Shown here in pieces: positions 51,382 to 57,759 of a stretch of DNA of 64,000 nt; positions within the stretch are counted from its first letter, which is position 1, and each line of letters begins with the position of its first letter. Below the pieces are notes generated by a model that saw only the letters and a program-made list of their open reading frames with translations, did not search any database and was not told where the DNA came from. Source of the DNA: Desulfatitalea tepidiphila (lineage in GTDB: Bacteria > Desulfobacterota > Desulfobacteria > Desulfobacterales > Desulfosarcinaceae); NCBI RefSeq assembly GCF_001293685.1, contig NZ_BCAG01000003.1, forward strand, positions 1,054,001 to 1,118,000. Reading direction: 5' to 3'. The position numbers and the translations under genes are program-made.

Positions 51382-51574
51382 GGCACCGCCTCCTTAATTC
51401 CTGGAAAAAATCATAATTGACCCAGATGCCGAACGACGCGCGGTCGCCGAGCCGCCGGTTGAACGCGTTCTGCTCGTCGTAGGTCATTTGCAGGTAGGCC
51501 AGCGGGCCCTCGCCGCTGCGGCCCATGCGGTAGAGCACGCACAAGTGCCTGTCCGGACCTGTGCACGGCGTCAT
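51368..51574 (-). CDS. Small phage protein
   Basis: The protein has 68 residues; start ATG 51574, GGAGG upstream. MTPCTGPDRHLCVLYRMGRS leads into a tyrosine/aromatic-rich domain (YLQMTYDEQNAFNRRLGD). It overlaps the stop of the CII-like gene by 4 bp and the next gene by 14 bp. Function unknown. Confidence 0.6.
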   Translation of the reverse strand: MTPCTGPDRHLCVLYRMGRSGEGPLAYLQMTYDEQNAFNRRLGDRASFGIWVNYDFFQELRRRCHGKG

Positions 51575-52053
51575 GGCTCCCTCCGCGTGCCCGCGTCCAG
51601 GAGCTGATCGAGCTCGTGGCGGGCCTTGTCGTGGGCGTTTCGAATGCGGATCAGCTCGGTCGTCTCCAGCCGGCCGTCCTTTCGCGCCTCGCGGATCCGG
51701 GCGCCCAGCTCGCCGATGGCCACGGCCAGGTCGGCCAGCTCCAGGTCCGGGCACCCCTTGTCCGACGTGGCCGTGCCGTCTTTTTCCACCACCGCCAGGC
51801 CCAGGGGGGCGGCCAGAAGATCCAGGGCCGCGTGGGCCACGTCCCTGCGGCCGTGATCGTCCAGGGCGTCTAAAAACAGCGCCACCTGGTCGAGCACGTT
51901 TCGGCGCGTCACCCCGCAGTGGCGCGGATCGGCCGCCCACATCTGCATGTAGCGGGTCGTTCGGCCGAAAATCTCGTGCATCCGGCCGTCGGAAAGGGTT
52001 TTGCGGGCGATGTGGAAAATCTGATGGCTCTGGTATTGGTACCGGTACCGCAT
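51571..52053 (-). CDS. CII-like phage regulator
   Basis: The protein has 160 residues from ATG 52053 with AAGGGGG 7 nt upstream; a longer frame to 52152 overlaps the cro-like gene and is less likely. The central part (RMHEIFGRTTRYMQMWAADP, RHCGVTRRNVLDQVALFLDA) resembles phage regulatory proteins of the CII type, which bind DNA as tetramers to control the lysogeny decision. The C-terminal part is a coiled coil. It is second in the early operon, after the cro-like gene, as CII is in lambdoid phages. Confidence 0.55.
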   Translation of the reverse strand: MRYRYQYQSHQIFHIARKTLSDGRMHEIFGRTTRYMQMWAADPRHCGVTRRNVLDQVALFLDALDDHGRRDVAHAALDLLAAPLGLAVVEKDGTATSDKGCPDLELADLAVAIGELGARIREARKDGRLETTELIRIRNAHDKARHELDQLLDAGTRREP

Positions 52054-52054
52054 C

Positions 52055-52309
52055 TCATCCCCCTTGGCCTGGGGTTCGTTTTGCGCCTGTTTCGAACTTT
52101 TCTGGGCAACAAGCCCCCCGGTAAAGATCTGAAAGAGCGGCCCTGATCTCATCGGGCGTGCCGTCGAGCCAGAGCTGCGGTTCAGTGCAGGTCACCTGGG
52201 CCAGGCGTTTGGCAAGCTTCCAGGATGGTCGGCGACGCCCATTCAGAATGTTTGAAATGTACGGCTGTGTGGTGCCTGCGGCCTGGGCTACTTGGTTTTG
52301 TGTTTTCAT
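52055..52309 (-). CDS. Cro-like HTH regulator
   Basis: The protein has 84 residues. MKTQNQVAQAAGTTQPYISN then ILNGRRRPSWKLAKRLAQV is a classical XRE/Cro helix-turn-helix. GAGG precedes the ATG. It is the first gene of the leftward operon and is divergent from the repressor at 52395, the standard cro/cI arrangement, with a palindrome in the 85-bp gap. Confidence 0.8.
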   Translation of the reverse strand: MKTQNQVAQAAGTTQPYISNILNGRRRPSWKLAKRLAQVTCTEPQLWLDGTPDEIRAALSDLYRGACCPEKFETGAKRTPGQGG

Positions 52310-52322
52310 ACCTCGTTGAAAT

Positions 52323-52337
52323 ATTACGTGACGTAAT
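52323..52337. promoter_or_regulatory. Perfect 15-bp operator palindrome
   Basis: ATTACGTGACGTAAT is an exact dyad between the divergent cro-like and cI-like genes, 14 bp from the cro-like start. It is the likely operator for one or both HTH proteins. Confidence 0.65.
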
Positions 52338-52394
52338 GCAAGTCAAGCGAAAAATTACACCATGAAATGATTAACTGTGATATTTCACCTTGGA

Positions 52395-52970
52395 ATGAAT
52401 ACTGATATCAAAAAATATAAGAAAAACTTCTGCTTAGCCGTTAAGAACTGGTTTTTTACCAAATATAACCCAGTTAAAAGAGGCGATGTAACTGCGGCTG
52501 CGGAATATTTAGAAATAAGCCAGCCTCTGATGTCGCTTATTCTGGCTGGCGAAAAATGGTGTGGGGAGGAAACTAAGCGCCGTGAAATCGCCCAAAAAAT
52601 CGGCATCCCCTACGAAGAAATGATCGGCCTGAAAGCCGGAGGCAACGATCAGACGCCCTGCCCAACGGAAAGCACCTGCCCATCTGAACAAAACGAAAAG
52701 ACCGTCGATGAATCGATGGCTGAATTGATGAAATTGCCCCCAAAGAAGAGGGGGATCGAAATCGTCATGCTCGCCGCCGCCAGCAACATGATCACGGACG
52801 TCCAGGTGTCGCATGGCGACCGCGAACGCAGCGACAAGTATTTCGGCCCCCTGAAACGCTATTGGGATGGCGAAATCACCGAACAAGAACTATATGACGA
52901 GTCCTACCAATTCTTTAAAAGAATCAGGGAAAAAGCGGATAAACTGCTCAAGGAACATGGTCTGAAGTAG
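52395..52970 (+). CDS. CI-like phage repressor
   Basis: The protein has 191 residues from ATG 52395 (MNTDIKKYKKNFCLAVKNWF). HTH region (about 25-70; GDVTAAAEYLEISQPLMSLI, CGEETKRREIAQKIG) with a Ser/Cys-rich linker and a helical C-terminus. There is no LexA-type Ser/Lys peptidase domain, so induction probably depends on the ImmA-like protease encoded 43 bp downstream, as for ImmR/ImmA of ICEBs1 (established there, inferred here). Confidence 0.7.
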   Translation: MNTDIKKYKKNFCLAVKNWFFTKYNPVKRGDVTAAAEYLEISQPLMSLILAGEKWCGEETKRREIAQKIGIPYEEMIGLKAGGNDQTPCPTESTCPSEQNEKTVDESMAELMKLPPKKRGIEIVMLAAASNMITDVQVSHGDRERSDKYFGPLKRYWDGEITEQELYDESYQFFKRIREKADKLLKEHGLK

Positions 52971-53013
52971 GGACGTTTAAGATGCAAGCCGGTAATCATT
53001 CTTAGGGGTGGGA

Positions 53014-53568
53014 ATGATCTACACTGCTATCAAAACGCTTGAAAAGCGCTGGCCACTGTTCAACCGGGAACCTCTCACAAAAGCGCACTGCCTCAAATTG
53101 CTCGAAGAGATGGGCGTCATCGCGCTTGAGGACAGGCAGGTGCCGGAAGCGATGGCCTTGTGGTACCAAAAAAAGGCCTTCGTGATCTACAATCCCCATC
53201 TGAGCGACAGCGACCTTGTGCTGAACATCGGGCATGAGCTCGGCCACTTCGCTCTCGGCCACATCAAATCCACCCGCCTGCCGATACTATCGCGCATATT
53301 CAGCAAAACCATAGAAGAAAAAGATGCCGGCATCATCGGATTTCTCATGTGGGCGCCGACCGCCGAGCTTTGCCGGATGTACGACAAGGGGCGGCTCAAT
53401 ATCGAGGAGCTCTACCGTTACGTCAAATTCAGGGACGGTGACATCGAGGAGGACAAGGCGCTACGGCTGTGCCACAGCCGTATCCGGATTTTCAACGGAT
53501 TGCAGCGAACCCTCCGGCAGCTCAGGATGCCGGTGCAATTCCGCGTGCCGCCGTATTTTGGGATCTAA
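53014..53568 (+). CDS. ImmA/IrrE family metallopeptidase
   Basis: The protein has 184 residues. Zinc site HELGHFALGH (HExxH) near residue 75 in the DUF955 context NIGHELGHF, preceded by WYQKKAFVIYNP. The usual downstream glutamate region reads KDAGIIGFLMWAPTAELCRM. The C-terminal half is helical. It follows the CI-like repressor on the same strand; the pair should act as repressor and anti-repressor protease that lifts lysogeny. Confidence 0.85.
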   Translation: MIYTAIKTLEKRWPLFNREPLTKAHCLKLLEEMGVIALEDRQVPEAMALWYQKKAFVIYNPHLSDSDLVLNIGHELGHFALGHIKSTRLPILSRIFSKTIEEKDAGIIGFLMWAPTAELCRMYDKGRLNIEELYRYVKFRDGDIEEDKALRLCHSRIRIFNGLQRTLRQLRMPVQFRVPPYFGI

Positions 53569-53613
53569 GCGGGGGGTGCTATGCGATCTGGGAACAGAAG
53601 ACCCCTTTTTTAA

Positions 53614-54687
53614 TTATTTTATATATGTTGTTAAAATTTCAAGAATTTTGTCAGCATGTTGATAAATATCAACGGTTGACTCGATCGGGATTCTTGTTTC
53701 AACTTTGTTAACATCGAAAACGCCGAGATATTTGTTTTTGCTGTTAAACCACAATCGACAAATTGGCTTCCTGTTATTATCGTCAAGCAGAATGCCCATA
53801 TAGGATTTGGTGTCTCTGTGCATGATTCGTGAGGGAACAACTTTTTTTGCGCAGATTGCCCTCACTATATTCCAGCCATCCAGTTCTTCATCAGTAGTAA
53901 CTATGTCATTTCGTGTCGATTCCTGGCCTGATTCAGAAGCTACCTCTGGAACGTTTTCAGTTGTTACATTTTCATTTTCCAGAGCGTAACGGAGTCGGTC
54001 GCTTACCTTATCGCTAAGAAACTGATGAAAAGCCTTTGCCACCAACGGGGTAAATAGTTCTCTGTAAGTGGATGTAAATCTGCTGCTTGGAATTACCCGC
54101 TGAAAAAAGAACCTTACAAACTCTTCATCGGGGGACTCTGATTGAATTTGAATAACCTTTTTAATCTCGGAGGTATATTTGAGCTCACTTGCAGTACTGA
54201 GCATGCGATCAAGGTCAAAATCCTCTTTTGCCATTTTTTTGACCTCGAACAGGGCATTAGATTTTGGGTTGGAAAGGTCAAGTTCTAAAAATGGCTTGTT
54301 ATCCATCCTATTAGTTTCTTCTAGATCAGAAAAAAATTTGTATTGGATTCCATTCGTTAAAATGGCAATGCGCGCTTTTGTTACGCTAAAGTAACGATAA
54401 AGCTGGCTCATGCATTCTTGGGAAAGGTCACTATTTGCCTTTTTGCATTCGAATAATATGATGGTCTCTCCATCTCGCATTATTGCATAATCAACTTTTT
54501 CCCCCCTTTTAGTACCAATATCAGCAGTGAATTCTGGAACGACCTCCTTGGGATTAAAAACATCATAGCCAAGGGCAGCAATGAAGGGCATGACAAGAGC
54601 GTTCTTGGTGGCTTCTTCAGTCTGTAGGTGGTCTGTCAATTTTGGAAGCCTCTGGATCAATGCTGCAATTTTTTCATCGAAGCTCAT
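53614..54687 (-). CDS. Type I restriction HsdR-N-like nuclease protein
   Basis: The protein has 357 residues from ATG 54687, GGAGG 6 nt upstream. The N-terminal half is a PD-(D/E)xK nuclease of the HsdR N-terminal type: ATKNALVMPFIAALGYDVFN, Asp in EKVDYAIM, then FECKKANSDL (E-x-K) and QLYRYFSVTKARIAILTNG. The C-terminal half has a small domain (MHRDTKSYMGILLDDNNRKP) seen in similar stand-alone proteins. No methylase or helicase gene is adjacent. It is the 3'-most gene of the cassette array and has no attC-like site after it. Confidence 0.75.
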   Translation of the reverse strand: MSFDEKIAALIQRLPKLTDHLQTEEATKNALVMPFIAALGYDVFNPKEVVPEFTADIGTKRGEKVDYAIMRDGETIILFECKKANSDLSQECMSQLYRYFSVTKARIAILTNGIQYKFFSDLEETNRMDNKPFLELDLSNPKSNALFEVKKMAKEDFDLDRMLSTASELKYTSEIKKVIQIQSESPDEEFVRFFFQRVIPSSRFTSTYRELFTPLVAKAFHQFLSDKVSDRLRYALENENVTTENVPEVASESGQESTRNDIVTTDEELDGWNIVRAICAKKVVPSRIMHRDTKSYMGILLDDNNRKPICRLWFNSKNKYLGVFDVNKVETRIPIESTVDIYQHADKILEILTTYIK

Positions 54688-54729
54688 GTTTAATCCTCCA
54701 TTCATTCATAGCGCTCATTTTTCTTTTGG

Positions 54730-54790
54730 AGCTAACGACAAGCTGTCGGGCGGCATGGCCCTCGCCGTACCGACCAGCGTCAGGTTAGGC
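54730..54790 (-). other. attC-like site 1
   Basis: On the minus strand it reads GCCTAAC (R''), 5-nt spacer, GCTGGTCGG, a GGCGAGGGCCATGCC loop, CCCGACAGC, 5-nt spacer, GTTAGCT (R'). It spans 61 bp. The stop codon TAA of the gene at 54785 lies inside R'', as in real gene cassettes. Confidence 0.8.
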
Positions 54791-55495
54791 ATTTTTTGGT
54801 ATCCAGTTTAGCTGATTAGCATGAAGGAACTCTAACGTATTGTTATATTTCGTTCTATTTTTTTCGTCAGCCTTACGCTTCATTGCCTCTAGTGGCCTGA
54901 TGAATACACTTTGTCCGTTTATTTGCCCGTTGTTGAAAGCAAAGGCATAGACTGGGCCGCTCAATTCTGAATTAATAATCCCATCGCCAGGTATCATCCT
55001 GTAGACTAAGCGTTCATGAGCTGGCAAGCCTATTCGATCTAGTTGCTTGATTGCGGACGGAGTAAGAACGAACCCTAACCAATTTTGGCCTTCTCCATAT
55101 CGGTAGGCCTCAATGAGTGCTGGGCCTATAAATACGTTGCGTTCAAGTTGAGTGTACAAATCACCGCAAGAGATGGCTCCACGAACTGGGATTTGATTCA
55201 TAATCAATTTTTGAAAGAAAAGGCGACCGGCTTGCTCAACTAAAGCGAATTCTTGTGCGGAATTCGACTGTGAAAAGATTATAAAAGTGTCAGAAAACCA
55301 CGAAAACGAAATACCATGTTTTCCTTTATCGTTACGCGAAATATCTATGCTATCGAGCGCTTTCTCGTATAGAGGAAGTATCTGGTTAATGCTTTTAGTT
55401 TCGACTTGTCGTGCGAATCCAAGTAAATCTAAATAGCAAAACCATCTAGATCGATATCTTAATTCTTTCGGTAAATTTATCTTCATCGCGTCCAC
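54785..55495 (-). CDS. Nucleotide-cyclase-like (degenerate) protein, cassette gene
   Basis: The protein has 236 residues. Segments CYLDLLGFARQVE, SFSWFSDTFIIFSQ, PVRGAISCGDLY and FIGPALIEAYRYGE follow the order of class III nucleotide cyclase domains (first metal Asp, second Asp in FSD, RGAISxG, GPALxEAY). The purine-specificity and transition-state residues of canonical cyclases are not evident, so activity is uncertain. It occupies one cassette between two attC-like sites, with no effector gene fused. A role in signalling or defence is inference. Confidence 0.6.
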   Translation of the reverse strand: MDAMKINLPKELRYRSRWFCYLDLLGFARQVETKSINQILPLYEKALDSIDISRNDKGKHGISFSWFSDTFIIFSQSNSAQEFALVEQAGRLFFQKLIMNQIPVRGAISCGDLYTQLERNVFIGPALIEAYRYGEGQNWLGFVLTPSAIKQLDRIGLPAHERLVYRMIPGDGIINSELSGPVYAFAFNNGQINGQSVFIRPLEAMKRKADEKNRTKYNNTLEFLHANQLNWIPKNA

Positions 55496-55496
55496 T

Positions 55497-55561
55497 GCCT
55501 AACGTCGTCTTCAGGGGCTGCAACGGCCTATCAGCAGTCCGACTGAAAGATATGGTTAGAG
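55497..55561 (-). other. attC-like site 2
   Basis: On the minus strand it starts CTCTAAC (with the TAA stop of the protease gene) and ends with the canonical GTTAGGC core. Internal arms (CTTTCAGTCGG and CCCCTGAAG) pair imperfectly. It spans 65 bp and has a different loop from the other sites. Confidence 0.7.
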
Positions 55562-56509
55562 GTTCTCGTTCGATTTTACTTTTCGCTGTATTTCTACAAC
55601 CATGCTTCTAAAGTCCTTTTGATCTTCGGAAAAAATAATGTCCATCACATAATCGATTGGAACAATTTTGGTGATGCCTGTATTTTCAATCAACAGAAGC
55701 TTTTCGTGCTGTTGCTCCTGATCAGTTTTTACTTTGTCCATTCTTAATGGGCTTGGTACAAATTCAGTAACAATTCCTAACAATCCAAATCTCCACCCTG
55801 CAAGCAATGGCCCTTTTTCCGAACGCTCTATAAGAACATACGCTGGACCGCCGCTGTTACCACCAAATGCCTGACAGTCAATGAAATATGCTTTTTGCTT
55901 TCCTCCAGGAAGCATTATCTCGCTTTCAGGAATTAATGATATAGTCCCGAATCTAGAAAGAACCATATTTGGTCCTTCCTCAGCAAATATGTATGGAACC
56001 AATCCTAAGGTAAATACCTGGTCTCCTTGTGCCACTTTGTATTTCTTTAGCCACTCAGAAGATGCAATAAACTCATCATCAGATGTTTCAATGGGCTTTA
56101 CCCCAATATCTAATCTATCCATAATATTAAAAATATTTAATAGGGCAACCGCAAGATCGATCGACTCGTTTGGGTGCTCTATCCATCTTTTTCCCTTAAT
56201 AGTATAGGTGGGGAAATTGATTATTTCTGCCCCTATTTTTTCTTTCAAATTGAATCTAATTGAAAGAGGGGTCGATGGATTTTCAAGAACTGGTTTGATT
56301 ACATGTTTGGCAGATATTAAGTAGCAGAAATAGTTATTGTCTTGCTTCATAAAGAGCAAGAAACCTGTACCTACAGGTTTCCTATTTTTCATAACGAAGA
56401 CGCAGGAATTTCTTACCCATTCTGGGATTGTAAATACCCCAGCTATAGTGGTTTGACAGAGCGTAAACAATAGAACAAACGTAATCGTAACCATCTTTAC
56501 AATACGCAT
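55556..56509 (-). CDS. Secreted trypsin-like serine protease, cassette gene
   Basis: The protein has 317 residues. Sec signal peptide (MRIVKMVTITFVLLFTLCQT). Chymotrypsin-fold triad: His in LISAKHVIKP, Asp in ESIDLAVAL, Ser in FGGNSGGPAYV. It is exported to the periplasm. GGAGAGC lies before the ATG. It is a single-gene cassette whose stop overlaps attC-like site 2. No partner is seen; trypsin-like proteins occur in several defence systems, but a housekeeping role is equally possible. Confidence 0.75.
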   Translation of the reverse strand: MRIVKMVTITFVLLFTLCQTTIAGVFTIPEWVRNSCVFVMKNRKPVGTGFLLFMKQDNNYFCYLISAKHVIKPVLENPSTPLSIRFNLKEKIGAEIINFPTYTIKGKRWIEHPNESIDLAVALLNIFNIMDRLDIGVKPIETSDDEFIASSEWLKKYKVAQGDQVFTLGLVPYIFAEEGPNMVLSRFGTISLIPESEIMLPGGKQKAYFIDCQAFGGNSGGPAYVLIERSEKGPLLAGWRFGLLGIVTEFVPSPLRMDKVKTDQEQQHEKLLLIENTGITKIVPIDYVMDIIFSEDQKDFRSMVVEIQRKVKSNENL

Positions 56510-56517
56510 ATGCTCTC

Positions 56518-56578
56518 CTTTAACGTCTTTCTTTGGGGCGGCATGATCCTCGCCGTCCCCAACAGAAAAATGCTATGT
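56518..56578 (-). other. attC-like site 3
   Basis: The minus strand has degenerate R'' ACATAGC (containing the TAG stop of the gene at 56573), arms TTTTTCTGTTGGGG and CCCCAAAGAAAG, loop ACGGCGAGGATCATGCCGC, and R' GTTAAAG. It spans 61 bp. Confidence 0.75.
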
Positions 56579-57445
56579 GCGCATTTTATAAAGGTTTTCA
56601 TTAATTTCAAAGATCGCTGCCTTAAGGACCTGCAAACATATCTTAGCTGTATGCTCTCTTGGATTAAAACCTGAACTCATCTGCTCGAACGGATGTATAT
56701 AATTCCTGAAATCCCTTAATGAGTGACTAAATTTTTGAGTATCATGTTGTATAAGGCCAAGATCTCTTGCTACATCGATAAAAGCGCTAAGGCTCCAATC
56801 ATGGAACTGCTTAACTTTTCCGTTTCCATCTTTGGGTGATGATTTGGCCATATTGAAATTTTTTGGATACTGAATGGCAAGACCCAAAAAAATACCTTCA
56901 AGGGTACTACCTGCAAGAAGAATAACTGCTAAAGGCGATCCAGATGAGAAGCATTTTTCAATCTCTTTTATTCTATATTGCAAAACATCTGAAACAACAC
57001 CTTCAAGCCCTATACCTTTAACATTCACGTCATTGAATTCTCGATTGAGAAAATCATTCTCTGTTTCTTCAGCAATGTCGCAATCATCAATTTCAACTTT
57101 ATCCAGTTTTTGAAATATGATATCTGCGCCATTCCGTACAACCTTCCATTTATCAAAGGCCAAGAATTGGTTAAAATCTTTTATATATGAGTCCAGCGCA
57201 CCATACTGGCCGATAAAATTGACTGGTGCAAATACATTCTTTATACATTTATCTAATTCTGGAGTGCCATTAATCACCTCTAATTTTTGATCCGTGAAAT
57301 ACCAACGCGAGGGAAAACCTTGTCCATAAGAATCATTAAAACCCAATTCATTAAAAAATTGAACAATCTTAGGTCCAGATCTGTATTCCGTCTCCTCATT
57401 TATTAGCTGTCTGAGTTTTTCTAATGTCTTCTTACTAAGAATCAT
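56573..57445 (-). CDS. AbiJ-like protein with HEPN-type C-terminus, cassette gene
   Basis: The protein has 290 residues. The N-terminal half (LRQLINEETEYRSGPKIVQF, FNELGF, GFPSRWYFTDQKLEVING) resembles AbiJ N-terminal domains of abortive-infection proteins. The C-terminal half has LAGSTLEGIFLGLAI and SHSLRDFRNYIHPFEQM, with RDFRNYIH fitting the R-x(4-6)-H motif of HEPN ribonucleases. An RNase-type phage-defence effector is the likely role. There is no antitoxin gene beside it. Confidence 0.65.
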   Translation of the reverse strand: MILSKKTLEKLRQLINEETEYRSGPKIVQFFNELGFNDSYGQGFPSRWYFTDQKLEVINGTPELDKCIKNVFAPVNFIGQYGALDSYIKDFNQFLAFDKWKVVRNGADIIFQKLDKVEIDDCDIAEETENDFLNREFNDVNVKGIGLEGVVSDVLQYRIKEIEKCFSSGSPLAVILLAGSTLEGIFLGLAIQYPKNFNMAKSSPKDGNGKVKQFHDWSLSAFIDVARDLGLIQHDTQKFSHSLRDFRNYIHPFEQMSSGFNPREHTAKICLQVLKAAIFEINENLYKMRT

Positions 57446-57531
57446 TGTATTACTCTAATTTCACATGCATTAGTGCATTAGGGGACATACATGAAAGTAT
57501 AAAAAAACATGGACGGTGTACAGGGTGTACA

Positions 57532-57611
57532 GGGACGCCTTCAGATTTGTACATTTGCAATCCATTTTCTGCAATATAGCTCGGGTAATGTAAAAATCCG
57601 AAGGGCGTCCC
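57532..57611. repeat. REP-like palindrome, copy 1
   Basis: An 80-bp imperfect palindrome starts GGGACGCCTTCAGATTT and ends AAATCCGAAGGGCGTCCC. The same design is found at 60289 and 60935. A second CACGTCCC follows 8-15 bp later in each. Confidence 0.7.
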
Positions 57612-57692
57612 TTAAATCCACGTCCCTTAAATCCCCCAAAATTATAAAGCCAGAGATTTTTAAAATTTTTTAATTTAAATCTTCGTTAAAAA

Positions 57693-57754
57693 GTATAACG
57701 GCATTGTCACGGGCGGCATGCGCCGCTGCCTTCCCGTTGACATTTTGGTTCGAT
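57693..57754 (-). other. attC-like site 4
   Basis: The minus strand has R'' ATCGAAC, 5-nt spacer, TGTCAACGGG, a GC-rich loop, CCCGTGACA, 5-nt spacer, R' GTTATAC. It spans 62 bp and lies 5 bp after the stop of the ATPase gene. Confidence 0.7.
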
Positions 57755-57759
57755 GATTC

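Larger units (their letters stand above)
57446..57759. other. Spacer with REP-like palindrome and attC-like site
   Basis: This 314-bp stretch contains the REP-like palindrome 57532-57611 and attC-like site 4. No gene. Confidence 0.6.
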
